Assembly: GCA_002492295.1 (NCBI GenBank)
Contig: DKYC01000149.1
Location: 2,047-12,578 of the forward strand
Source: Lachnospiraceae bacterium UBA7110
Lineage (GTDB): Bacteria; Bacillota; Clostridia; Lachnospirales; Lachnospiraceae
Reading direction: 5' to 3'
DNA length: 10,532 nt
This document shows, piece by piece, positions 1-7,089 of this stretch. Made by a program: the position numbers and the translations under genes. Every line of letters begins with the position of its first letter. Within the stretch, counting starts at the first letter, position 1. Below the pieces are notes generated by a model. The model was not told the origin of the DNA. It did no database searches and saw nothing but the letters and a program-made list of their open reading frames with translations.

Positions 1-1869
1 GAGGCTGTCAGGAAACGTCCCGGAATGTATATCGGAAGCGTTTCCACAAAAGGCTTAAATCATTTAATATATGAAATTGTAGACAATTCGGTGGATGAAC
101 ATCTTGCCGGGGAATGCAGTGAAATTCGCGTGACGCTTGAGGCGGACGGCTCTGCGACGGTTTCGGACAACGGGCGCGGAATCCCTGTTGGAATGCACCA
201 AAAGGGCGTAAGTGCGGAGCGTGTGGTCTTTACAACGCTTCACGCAGGCGGAAAGTTTGACAGCAGCGCATATAAGACAAGCGGCGGATTGCACGGCGTG
301 GGTTCATCGGTGGTAAATGCGCTGTCTACACAGTTGACCGTAACGGTCAAGAGCGGTGGACTCATCCATCAGGACAGATATGCATATGGAAATCCCACAG
401 TAGAGCTTGTTGACGGTCTGCTTCCCGTTATCGGAAAGACGAAAGAAACGGGAACGACTATCAACTTTACCCCCGACCCGCAGATTTTTGATAAGACGCG
501 TTTTAAGGCGGAGGATGTTAAGAGCAGGCTGCATGAAACCGCTTACTTAAACCCGGATCTTACGATTATTTTTGAGGACAGGAGAAGCAGCGCACCGGAA
601 AAAATCATTTATACGGAACCGGAAGGGATTGTCGGATATGTCAAGGATTTAAACAAAAACAAAGAGGCGCTTCATGACATTATTTATTTTACGGGTGTAA
701 GCGAGGACATTACGGTGGAGTGCGCGTTTCAGTATATTAATGAGTTTCATGAAAACGTGCTGGGTTTCTGCAACAATATTTTCAATGCGGAGGGCGGAAC
801 GCACCTGACAGGCTTTAAGACAATGTTTACCACGGTTATCAACAACTATGCCCGCGAGCTGAATATCTTAAAGGAAAAGGATATCAACTTTACAGGTGCG
901 GATGTCAGAAACGGCATGACGGCGATTGTTTCAATCAAGCATCCCGATCCGCGTTTTGAGGGACAGACAAAGACAAAGCTTGACAACCAGGATGCGTCAA
1001 AGGCTGTCAGCAAAGTGACGGGGGATGAAGTCCAAAGATACTTTGACCGCAATGTCGAAGTGTTAAAAAGCGTCATTTCCTGCGCGGAAAAGGCGGCAAA
1101 AATCAGAAAGACAGAGGAGCGTGCAAAGACAAACATGCTCACAAAGCAGAAATTTTCGTTTGACTCCAACGGAAAGCTTGCAAACTGCGAGTCGAAGGAC
1201 AGCAGCAAATGTGAAATTTTTATCGTGGAGGGGGATTCTGCGGGCGGAAGTGCAAAGACGGCAAGAAACCGGATGTATCAGGCGATTTTACCGATACGGG
1301 GAAAGATTTTGAATGTGGAGAAGGCAAGCATTGACAAGGTGCTTGCGAACGCGGAAATTAAGGCAATGATTAATGCGTTTGGCTGCGGCTTTTCGGAAGG
1401 GTACGGGAACGACTTTGACATTGCAAAGCTACGGTATGATAAAATCGTAATTATGGCGGATGCCGACGTTGACGGGGAACATATCAGCAACCTGCTGTTG
1501 ACGCTGTTTTACCGCTTTATGCCGGAGCTGATTTTTGAGGGACACGTCTATATCGCAATGCCGCCCTTGTACAAGGCGATGCCCGCAAAAGGGAAAGAGG
1601 AATACCTTTACGATAACGAAGCGCTTGAAAAATACCGTAAAAAGCATAAAGGTCCCTTTACGCTGCAGCGCTATAAAGGACTTGGGGAAATGGATGCCGA
1701 ACAGCTTTGGGAAACGACGCTCAATCCCGAGACGCGGATTTTAAAGCAGATTGAGATTGAGGACGCGCGCATGGCGTCGGAGGTGACGGAGATGCTGATG
1801 GGAACTGATGTTCCTCCGAGGAGAAAGTTCATTTATGAGTATGCGCCGGACGCGGAGCTTGATATTTAG
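1..1869 (+). CDS. parE: Topoisomerase IV subunit B (ParE/GyrB family), 5' end missing
   Basis: ATPase subunit of a type IIA DNA topoisomerase. It hydrolyses ATP to drive strand passage by the A subunit encoded next to it. The reading frame is open from base 1, and the first visible residues (EAVRKRPGMYIGS) match the conserved start of the GHKL ATPase domain, so only about 20 to 30 residues are missing; 622 are visible. Counting from base 1, the ATP site shows EIVDNSVDE near residue 25, DNGRGIP near 56 and the glycine-rich lid GGLHGVGSSVVNALS near 95. QTKTKLDN closes the transducer domain. The Toprim domain has E410 in VEGDSAGG and D487/D489/D491 in DADVDG, which bind the catalytic metal. RYKGLGEMDAEQLW and the PPRRKF tail are standard. 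The stop is 22 bases before parC, so the two are co-transcribed. ParE rather than GyrB is inferred from the partner, which lacks a GyrA box. Confidence 0.93.
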   Translation, partial: EAVRKRPGMYIGSVSTKGLNHLIYEIVDNSVDEHLAGECSEIRVTLEADGSATVSDNGRGIPVGMHQKGVSAERVVFTTLHAGGKFDSSAYKTSGGLHGVGSSVVNALSTQLTVTVKSGGLIHQDRYAYGNPTVELVDGLLPVIGKTKETGTTINFTPDPQIFDKTRFKAEDVKSRLHETAYLNPDLTIIFEDRRSSAPEKIIYTEPEGIVGYVKDLNKNKEALHDIIYFTGVSEDITVECAFQYINEFHENVLGFCNNIFNAEGGTHLTGFKTMFTTVINNYARELNILKEKDINFTGADVRNGMTAIVSIKHPDPRFEGQTKTKLDNQDASKAVSKVTGDEVQRYFDRNVEVLKSVISCAEKAAKIRKTEERAKTNMLTKQKFSFDSNGKLANCESKDSSKCEIFIVEGDSAGGSAKTARNRMYQAILPIRGKILNVEKASIDKVLANAEIKAMINAFGCGFSEGYGNDFDIAKLRYDKIVIMADADVDGEHISNLLLTLFYRFMPELIFEGHVYIAMPPLYKAMPAKGKEEYLYDNEALEKYRKKHKGPFTLQRYKGLGEMDAEQLWETTLNPETRILKQIEIEDARMASEVTEMLMGTDVPPRRKFIYEYAPDAELDI

Positions 1870-1891
1870 TAGAAAGGGAGTCGTTGTTTGA

Positions 1892-4132
1892 ATGGAAGAA
1901 AAAATTATAAAGACGGAATATTCCGAGACTATGCAGAAGTCTTTTATCAATTATGCGATGAGTGTGATTATCGCAAGGGCGCTGCCTGACGTGCGCGACG
2001 GCTTAAAGCCTGTACAGCGGCGTACATTGTATGACATGCATGAGCTGGGAATCCGTTATGACAGGCCTTACAGAAAAAGCGCGCGTATTGTCGGCGATAC
2101 GATGGGTAAATACCATCCTCACGGGGACAGCTCCATCTACGAGGCGCTTGTCGTGCTGACACAGGATTTTAAGAAAGGCATTCCACTCATTGACGGGCAC
2201 GGGAATTTTGGAAATATCGAGGGCGACGGCGCTGCCGCAATGCGTTATACGGAGGCACGGCTGCAAAAAATTTCGCAGGAGGCAATTCTTGCCGATTTGG
2301 ATAAAGACGTGGTTGATTTTGTGCCGAATTTTGACGAAACGGAGAAGGAGCCGTCTGTTTTGCCATGCCGTTTTCCCAATCTTTTGGTGAACGGCTCGGA
2401 AGGCATTGCCGTGGGGATGGCGACCAGCATCCCGCCGCATAATTTGGGCGAGGTCATCGACGCAACAAAGGCATATATGATGAATGAAAGCATTACCACG
2501 CGCGAGTTGATGAAATATATCAAGGGTCCGGACTTTCCGACAGGAGGCATTGTCTGCAACAAGGACGAGCTGCTGCAGATTTATGAGACCGGCGCGGGTA
2601 AAATTAAGCTTCGGGGCAGCGTGGAGGTGGAAAAGACAAAGGGCGGAAAGTTAAACCTTGTCATTACGGAAATTCCGTATACCATGATTGGCGCAAATAT
2701 CGGAAAATTTCTGCAGGATGTGGCGGCAATTTATGAGCAGAAGAAAGCGCCCGAGATTATAGATATTTCCAACCAGTCTTCCAAGGAGGGCATCCGCATT
2801 GTCATAGAGCTCAAAAAAGATACGGATGTAGAGAATTTTAAGAATCTATTGTACAAAAAGACACGTCTTGAAGATACATTCGGCGTCAATATGATTGCGA
2901 TTGCGGACGGCAGACCGGAAACAATGGGGCTAAAGGACATTATTGCAAGGAACGTGGCGTTCCAGTATGAGATTGCCACACGCAAATACACGACGCTTTT
3001 GAATAAGGAGCTTGAAAAGCGCGAAATCCAGGAAGGCTTAATCCGCGCCTGCAATATTATTGACTTGATTATTGAAATCCTGCGCGGTTCCAAGGACAGG
3101 ACAATGGTGAAAAACTGCCTGACAAGCGGTGTTACGGACGGCATCAAATTCCGTTCCAAGAGTTCGTCGGTGATGGCGCAGCAGTTGAATTTCACGGAGC
3201 GTCAGGCAAACGCGATTTTGGATATGCGCCTTTATAAGCTGATTGGTTTGGAGATTGAAGCGCTGATGAAGGAAAATGCACAGACCAATGCGAATATTTA
3301 TCAATATGAGGATATTCTGGAGCGGCGCGATGCGATGGCGCAGGTGATTATTCAGGATTTGGATATGATAAAAAAAGAGTATGCGGGAAAAAGGAAAACG
3401 CGGATTGAAAATGCTAAAGAGGCTGTTTATGAGGAGAAAAAACAGGAGGAAATGGATATTGTTTTCCTGATGGACAAATTCGGGTACTGCAAAACGATTG
3501 ATGTTGCCGCTTATGAGAGAAACAAGGAAGCAGTGCATACGGAATTTAAATACATCACGAAATGCAAAAATACAGGGAGAATCTGTGTCTTTACAAATAC
3601 CGGACAGCTGCATACCGTAAAGGCAGCGGACGTTCCGTTTGGAAAGTTCCGTGACAAGGGGCTTCCCATTGATAATATCAGTAATTATGACTCAGGAAGT
3701 GAAAATGCAGTGCTTGTCGCGAGCCAGTCGGATTTGAATCTGTACCGGCTGTTGTTTGTGACGAAGCAGGCAATGTGCAAGCTGGTAAGCGGCGGCGAGT
3801 TTGATGTTACGAAGCGGACCGTGGCATCAACAAAGCTGAATGAAGGCGATGAGGTGACAGCCGTTACGATTGTCAATGAACATCAGCATATTATTTTCCA
3901 AAGTGCGGAAGGATATTTTTTACGGATTGACGCAGATGAAATTCCGGAATTAAAAAAGAACGCTGTAGGGGTACGCGGGATGAAACTTGGCGCGAAAGAC
4001 TGTATTGAAAAGGTGTATTGCTGTTTTGCACAGGGCGAAGAACAGGAGTTCGTATACCATGACAAAAAAATCAGTTTAAATAAATTAAAACTTGGTAAAA
4101 GAGATGGAAAAGGAACAAAAATTAAGGTATAA
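1892..4132 (+). CDS. parC: Topoisomerase IV subunit A (ParC/GyrA family)
   Basis: DNA-cleaving subunit of the type IIA topoisomerase, 746 residues. The start follows the purine-rich site agaaagggag at 1871-1880, and an in-frame stop at 1889 excludes a longer form. The winged-helix breakage domain shows PVQRRTLYDMHELG near residue 41, the DNA-gate segment KYHPHGDSSIYE at 73-84 and the catalytic tyrosine Y119 in RYTEAR. IPPHNLGEV near 190 is typical of the family. Residues about 330 to 470 form the coiled-coil and tower region. The last 270 or so residues form a beta-pinwheel with degenerate blades. The GyrA box (QRRGGKG-like), which gyrase needs to wrap DNA, is not visible where the first blade should carry it (around YERNKEAVHTEFKYI). 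This favours topoisomerase IV, a decatenase, over gyrase. S80 and E84, the usual quinolone-resistance positions, carry the susceptible-type residues. Confidence 0.93.
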   Translation: MEEKIIKTEYSETMQKSFINYAMSVIIARALPDVRDGLKPVQRRTLYDMHELGIRYDRPYRKSARIVGDTMGKYHPHGDSSIYEALVVLTQDFKKGIPLIDGHGNFGNIEGDGAAAMRYTEARLQKISQEAILADLDKDVVDFVPNFDETEKEPSVLPCRFPNLLVNGSEGIAVGMATSIPPHNLGEVIDATKAYMMNESITTRELMKYIKGPDFPTGGIVCNKDELLQIYETGAGKIKLRGSVEVEKTKGGKLNLVITEIPYTMIGANIGKFLQDVAAIYEQKKAPEIIDISNQSSKEGIRIVIELKKDTDVENFKNLLYKKTRLEDTFGVNMIAIADGRPETMGLKDIIARNVAFQYEIATRKYTTLLNKELEKREIQEGLIRACNIIDLIIEILRGSKDRTMVKNCLTSGVTDGIKFRSKSSSVMAQQLNFTERQANAILDMRLYKLIGLEIEALMKENAQTNANIYQYEDILERRDAMAQVIIQDLDMIKKEYAGKRKTRIENAKEAVYEEKKQEEMDIVFLMDKFGYCKTIDVAAYERNKEAVHTEFKYITKCKNTGRICVFTNTGQLHTVKAADVPFGKFRDKGLPIDNISNYDSGSENAVLVASQSDLNLYRLLFVTKQAMCKLVSGGEFDVTKRTVASTKLNEGDEVTAVTIVNEHQHIIFQSAEGYFLRIDADEIPELKKNAVGVRGMKLGAKDCIEKVYCCFAQGEEQEFVYHDKKISLNKLKLGKRDGKGTKIKV

Positions 4133-4133
4133 T
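4105..4133 (+). promoter_or_regulatory. Candidate sigma-A promoter for rsmD-coaD, overlapping the parC stop codon
   Basis: A perfect TATAAT -10 lies at 4128-4133, and its fourth and fifth-side bases include the parC TAA stop (4130-4132). A 4/6 -35 (tggaaa, 4105-4110) sits upstream with a 17-base spacer. Transcription would begin near 4140, leaving a leader of about 38 bases before rsmD. That leader holds a 4-bp mini-hairpin (GCCC GAAT GGGT, 4150-4161) just before the ribosome binding site aagaaggag (4164-4172). The match is seen in the sequence; activity is inferred. It would let the rsmD-coaD block be expressed independently of parE-parC. Confidence 0.55.
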
Positions 4134-4177
4134 GTTAGACATGATATCTGCCCGAATGGGTATAAGAAGGAGAAAGT

Positions 4178-4732
4178 ATGAGAGTAATTGCAGGAAGTGC
4201 AAGACGCCTTTTGCTCAAAACACCGGAAGGGATGGATACACGTCCGACAACCGACCGGATTAAGGAAACGCTTTTTAATATGCTGATGCCGTATCTGCCG
4301 GGGGCAGTGTTTGTGGATTTGTTTTCCGGAAGCGGCGGGATTGGAATCGAGGCGTTAAGCCGCGGGGCGGCAAAGGCTTATTTTGTGGAGAGCAGTCAGA
4401 AGGCTGTTGCATGTATTACGGAGAATGTAGCGCATACGCACTTAACGGACAAGGCGGTTATTTTAAAACAGGATGTGTTTGCCGCAATACGCGGGAGCAT
4501 CAGGGATACGGCGGATGTTATTTTTATGGATCCGCCATACAGTCAGGAGTATGACAAAAAAGCGCTGGAACTGTTAAAGGACGCACCTTTTGTCAATGAG
4601 GATACACTGATTGTTGTGGAGGCAGCACTAAAAACGGATTTCCATTATGTACAGGAACTGGGGTTTCACATAGAGAAAGAGAAAACTTATAAGACAAGCA
4701 AGCATATGTTTATAAAAAAGGGTACCGAATAG
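4178..4732 (+). CDS. rsmD: 16S rRNA (guanine(966)-N2)-methyltransferase RsmD
   Basis: SAM-dependent methyltransferase that methylates N2 of G966 in 16S rRNA (E. coli numbering) during 30S assembly; cytoplasmic. The 184 residues match the usual family length. It begins with MRVIAGSARR and then TRPTTDRIKETLFNML (21-36), a signature of RsmD/YhhF proteins. SAM-binding motif I is DLFSGSGGIGIEALSRG (47-63), an acidic residue after strand 2 is E71, and the catalytic motif IV is DPPY (118-121), as expected for an exocyclic amino N-methyltransferase. The start has a strong ribosome binding site (aagaaggag) five bases upstream. It is followed by coaD with a 35-base gap, the same order as ylbH-ylbI in Bacillus subtilis, so both are probably co-transcribed, from parE-parC readthrough and/or the promoter inside the end of parC. 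Confidence 0.95.
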   Translation: MRVIAGSARRLLLKTPEGMDTRPTTDRIKETLFNMLMPYLPGAVFVDLFSGSGGIGIEALSRGAAKAYFVESSQKAVACITENVAHTHLTDKAVILKQDVFAAIRGSIRDTADVIFMDPPYSQEYDKKALELLKDAPFVNEDTLIVVEAALKTDFHYVQELGFHIEKEKTYKTSKHMFIKKGTE

Positions 4733-4767
4733 AACGGCGAATTAAGGAAACAGGGGGCTTAATATTT

Positions 4768-5256
4768 ATGAATGCTGCAATTTATCCCGGAAGCTTTGAT
4801 CCTATGACGCTTGGACATCTTGATGTAATTAATCGCGCGTCCAAGATGTTTGACAGGCTAATTGTAAGTGTTTTGGACAATAAGGCGAAGATTGCGTTGT
4901 TTTCTGTAGAAGAACGTGTTAGTATATTAAAGGAGGCTGTGAAGGACTTACCAAATGTGGAGGTGGATTCCTTCAGCGGGCTTTTGGTAGATTATGCGCG
5001 CGAGCAGAAGATTCATATTTCCGTGCGGGGGCTTCGCGCCACGACGGATTTTGAGTACGAGCTGCAGATTGCGCAGACAAACAGACTTCTTTCCAAAGGA
5101 ATGCTGGACACGGTTTTTCTGACGACAAGCCTTGAATACGCGTATTTAAGCTCGTCCGGCGTAAAAGAGATTGCGGCATTTAACGGTGATATTTCACCCT
5201 GTGTGCCGGATTTTGTGGCGGAGCTTGTATACCGGAAATTTAGGAATAAGGAATAA
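4768..5256 (+). CDS. coaD: Phosphopantetheine adenylyltransferase CoaD
   Basis: Fourth enzyme of coenzyme A synthesis: it joins 4'-phosphopantetheine and ATP to give dephospho-CoA and pyrophosphate. The 162 residues match the family's usual size of about 160. The nucleotidyltransferase fold starts with YPGSFDPMTLGHLDVI (6-21), with the T14-x-G16-H17 nucleotide-binding motif. RGLR is at 87-90, followed by the hallmark DFEYELQIAQTNR (94-106). The second ATP-binding segment, SSSGVKEIAAFNGDIS, is near the C-terminus (128-143). No core residue looks lost. The ribosome binding site is agggggc (4752-4758), about 10 bases from the ATG. It lies directly downstream of rsmD, a common pairing in Firmicutes. 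Confidence 0.97.
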   Translation: MNAAIYPGSFDPMTLGHLDVINRASKMFDRLIVSVLDNKAKIALFSVEERVSILKEAVKDLPNVEVDSFSGLLVDYAREQKIHISVRGLRATTDFEYELQIAQTNRLLSKGMLDTVFLTTSLEYAYLSSSGVKEIAAFNGDISPCVPDFVAELVYRKFRNKE

Positions 5257-5343
5257 TGCCAAAAGGTAGTGTGAAAAAATTTTTTACATGGCAAATTTGT
5301 GCAGTGTCCAAATTCGCAGTCTTTGGTAAGAATGAGGATTAAT
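5257..5343 (+). other. Intergenic leader between coaD and the coiled-coil gene, with hairpin and imperfect repeat
   Basis: This short gap has no good promoter or classical terminator. It shows outer arms TGCCA (5257-5261) and TGGCA (5289-5293), with inner arms TGT/ACA flanking an A6T6 tract (5274-5285) that could fold as a bulged hairpin. An imperfect direct repeat follows: CAAATTTGTGCAGT (5292-5305) and CAAATTCGCAGT (5309-5320), spaced 17 bases start to start. A TTTACA hexamer at 5283-5288 resembles a -35, but I see no matching -10. A terminator, attenuator or operator role is possible but not shown. Confidence 0.3.
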
Positions 5344-5345
5344 AT

Positions 5346-5350
5346 GGAGG
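5346..5350 (+). promoter_or_regulatory. Ribosome binding site that decides the start of the coiled-coil gene
   Basis: GGAGG with an 8-base spacer to the ATG at 5359. It overlaps the upstream in-frame ATG at 5344, whose own upstream sequence (gagg at 5334-5337) is weaker. The ATG at 5299, the furthest in-frame start, has no ribosome binding site. Confidence 0.7.
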
Positions 5351-5358
5351 AATATGGA

Positions 5359-5955
5359 ATGGCGAGCAGAATTGAGCAGATTATTGATGATCTTGAACTG
5401 TACATAGAGAATTGCAAGTTTAAGCCATTTTCTACGGATATGATTATCGTTAATAAGACGGAGATTGACGAGATGATCCGGGATCTTAGGATGACGACTC
5501 CTGAGGAAATCAAACGGTATCAGAAAATCATATCGAACAAGGAAGCAATCATAAATGATGCAAAGCAGAAGGCACAGGCGCTGCTTGACAACGCGGCGGT
5601 ACAGACAACGGAGCTAATCAGCGAGCATCAGATTATGCAGCAGGCGTATGCGCAGGCAAACGAAATCGTGGAGCTTGCCACGCAGCAGGCACAGGATATT
5701 TTAGACAGGGCGACAATGGAGGCGAACGGAATGCGGACATCCATTATGCAGTACTCTGACGGAATGCTTGCGAATCTTGAAAATATCATTAAGCAGTCCA
5801 TCGAGTTTGCCACAAAGGATTACAACAAGCTTGTTAGTGATTTGCAGGAAATTGACAGTGTGGTAACTGCAAACCGTGCCGCGCTTGTTCCACCGGAGGT
5901 CATGGAGGAAGAAGAGGAGACGGCGGAGGACGCCCAAAGTCCTGCCGTATTATGA
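5359..5955 (+). CDS. Conserved coiled-coil protein of unknown function (often annotated as ATPase/ATP-synthase-like)
   Basis: A soluble 198-residue protein whose function I do not know. The reading frame extends upstream, but GGAGG at 5346-5350 lies 8 bases before the ATG at 5359. The encoded start MASRIEQIIDDLELYI is also the start I recall for relatives. An ATG at 5344 is a less likely alternative. Residues 1-50 form a small N-terminal module that includes IIVNKTEIDEMI and ends in RMTTPEEIKRYQ. Residues about 50 to 165 are long, Ala/Gln/Glu-rich helices with the repeated pattern of a coiled coil (KQKAQALLDNAAVQTTELI, EHQIMQQAYAQANEIVELA). The tail is acidic (EEEEE near 183-187). There is no signal peptide, membrane segment or Walker motif, so names such as 'ATPase' or 'V-ATPase subunit' probably reflect coiled-coil similarity. 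The architecture recalls DivIVA/GpsB or F0-b-like stalk proteins, but no homology is claimed. A terminator candidate follows it. Confidence 0.85.
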   Translation: MASRIEQIIDDLELYIENCKFKPFSTDMIIVNKTEIDEMIRDLRMTTPEEIKRYQKIISNKEAIINDAKQKAQALLDNAAVQTTELISEHQIMQQAYAQANEIVELATQQAQDILDRATMEANGMRTSIMQYSDGMLANLENIIKQSIEFATKDYNKLVSDLQEIDSVVTANRAALVPPEVMEEEEETAEDAQSPAVL

Positions 5956-5977
5956 CAGGTATTGTTTTGCATGATGC

Positions 5978-6010
5978 AACCCACGGGAAACTGTGGGTTC
6001 CTTTGATTTT
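5978..6010 (+). terminator. Intrinsic terminator candidate after the coiled-coil gene
   Basis: The arms AACCCACGG (5978-5986) and CTGTGGGTT (5991-5999) form a 9-bp stem with one G-U pair, closed by a GAAA loop (GNRA type). A T-rich tail (cctttgatttt, 6000-6010) follows. It starts 22 bases after the stop codon at 5953-5955. The tail is interrupted by C, G and A bases, so termination may be partial. It would separate the rsmD-coaD-coiled-coil block from the amidase gene. Confidence 0.65.
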
Positions 6011-6024
6011 ATATCGTTTATATC
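6008..6024 (+). repeat. Tandem 8-base direct repeat upstream of the amidase gene
   Basis: TTTATATC occurs twice (6008-6015 and 6017-6024), separated by one G and so in a 9-base period. It lies between the terminator candidate and the ribosome binding site. The outer sequence also has 6-base inverted ends (TTTGAT at 6002-6007, ATCAAA at 6022-6027). It could be part of an AT-rich promoter or operator, but no -35 fits at normal spacing. Confidence 0.5.
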
Positions 6025-6038
6025 AAAAAGGAGGGTTT

Positions 6039-7079
6039 ATGTTCAGAGGAGTAAAAAAAATCCTGGCATTGGTTCTTAGTGTGACGGCTGTTGTAGGAAG
6101 CATTGCGTTTGGGGGGCAGGGAAGCACTGCTTATGCGGCAGACCCGGTTGTGGTCGTGATTGACCCTGGACATGGAGGGGAAAATTTAGGAACCGACTAT
6201 CTGCCGATACCGGAAAAGCTTTATACAATGCAGGTAGCACTGTATATGAAGGAGGAACTTGAGCAGTACAATAATGTGACGGTATACCTGACCCATACGC
6301 AGGATATCGATATGGATTTGGACGAGCGTGCGGAATTTGCGAAAAGCGTGAATGCTGATTTCCTGTTTTCACTCCATTTTAACATGTCAATCTCCCATGA
6401 GCTTTACGGCAGTGAGGTTTGGGTGCCGTCCACGGGAATGCTATACAGTCAGGGATACAGTGCCGGAAATGAATTCCTTACGCAGTTTGAACAGCTTGGA
6501 TTGTTTAACAGGGGCATTAAAACGAGAATTGGTTCAAAGGGCACGGATTATTACGGCATTATCAAGCAATGCTCCCTGCGGGATATTCCGGCGGTTATTG
6601 TGGAGCATTGTCATGTTGACCATATCAATGATGTTGCGAATATACAGTCGCAAAGTAAGCTCAAAGCGCTTGGCGTGTGCGATGCGACGGCAGTGGCGCG
6701 GTATTTCGGACTGGAGAAAAGGGACGGAAGCGTAACCTACAAGGATTATGCACCGCTTGCTGTTCCGGTTCCCGAAGCACGTGTTTATAACGATACGACT
6801 GCTCCTTTGTATCTTGAGGCAAAGCTTCTGAATTACAATAGTACCAGCCGGTATGCGACAGTGGAGTTAGCGTCGCTTGACAATGAGTCACCACTCCAAT
6901 ATTATGCGTTTTCGACGGATAACGGACTAACCTGGTCAACCTTGCAGCCGTGGGATAAAGGTCAGAACAGGATGACTGTTACAGTCAATATTGGGCACGG
7001 CAAAAAAGACACGCTTTTATTTAAGGTAATGAACTTATATGATATTGCTACAAATTCAAACCCAATAAGCCTTTATTAA
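6039..7079 (+). CDS. Secreted N-acetylmuramoyl-L-alanine amidase (Amidase_3) with C-terminal beta-rich domain
   Basis: Zinc-dependent cell wall hydrolase that cleaves the bond between N-acetylmuramic acid and L-alanine of peptidoglycan, acting outside the cell. I place the start at 6039, after AAAGGAGGG (6027-6035). This yields a clean signal peptide (basic MFRGVKK, hydrophobic core, AYA at 31-33 before the likely cleavage). A longer in-frame start at 5952 would bury it. The 346-residue precursor carries the catalytic domain at about 37-225. Expected zinc ligands are H46 (DPGHGG), E59 and H113 (SLHFN), and the catalytic glutamate is E189 (PAVIVEH). Residues about 240-346 are beta-rich, with YYAFSTDNGLTWS, and resemble an Ig/fibronectin-like module seen in surface proteins. 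No SPOR, LysM or SH3 wall-binding repeat is seen. Its substrate context (division, germination or autolysis) cannot be told from sequence. Confidence 0.9.
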   Translation: MFRGVKKILALVLSVTAVVGSIAFGGQGSTAYAADPVVVVIDPGHGGENLGTDYLPIPEKLYTMQVALYMKEELEQYNNVTVYLTHTQDIDMDLDERAEFAKSVNADFLFSLHFNMSISHELYGSEVWVPSTGMLYSQGYSAGNEFLTQFEQLGLFNRGIKTRIGSKGTDYYGIIKQCSLRDIPAVIVEHCHVDHINDVANIQSQSKLKALGVCDATAVARYFGLEKRDGSVTYKDYAPLAVPVPEARVYNDTTAPLYLEAKLLNYNSTSRYATVELASLDNESPLQYYAFSTDNGLTWSTLQPWDKGQNRMTVTVNIGHGKKDTLLFKVMNLYDIATNSNPISLY

Positions 7080-7089
7080 ATTAAGGACA

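Noticed and set aside
2731..3195. A 154-codon open frame on the minus strand inside parC
   Set aside because: Antisense shadow of the parC coding frame with no family features.
3038..3613. A 191-codon open frame on the minus strand inside parC
   Set aside because: It lies fully within a well-supported topoisomerase gene, its translation shows no recognisable motif, and no ribosome binding site or promoter supports it.
5299..5358. Longer N-terminus for the coiled-coil protein
   Set aside because: The 20 extra residues are unlike the rest of the protein, there is no ribosome site at 5299, and GGAGG is well placed for the ATG at 5359.
5013..5513. A 166-codon minus-strand open frame spanning the end of coaD and the start of the coiled-coil gene
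   Set aside because: Its hydrophobic stretches come from reverse-reading two convincing genes, and it has no supported start.
5952..6038. Longer N-terminus for the amidase, starting at the ATG overlapping the previous stop (ATGA)
   Set aside because: The extra 29 residues would include the terminator hairpin and precede a perfectly formed signal peptide. The start at 6039 has its own strong ribosome site.
7064..7077. Small inverted repeat AATAA/TTATT at the convergent amidase-ylbJ junction as a bidirectional terminator
   Set aside because: Only five A-T pairs with a four-base loop; too weak to call a terminator. Termination probably occurs inside the opposing gene or elsewhere.
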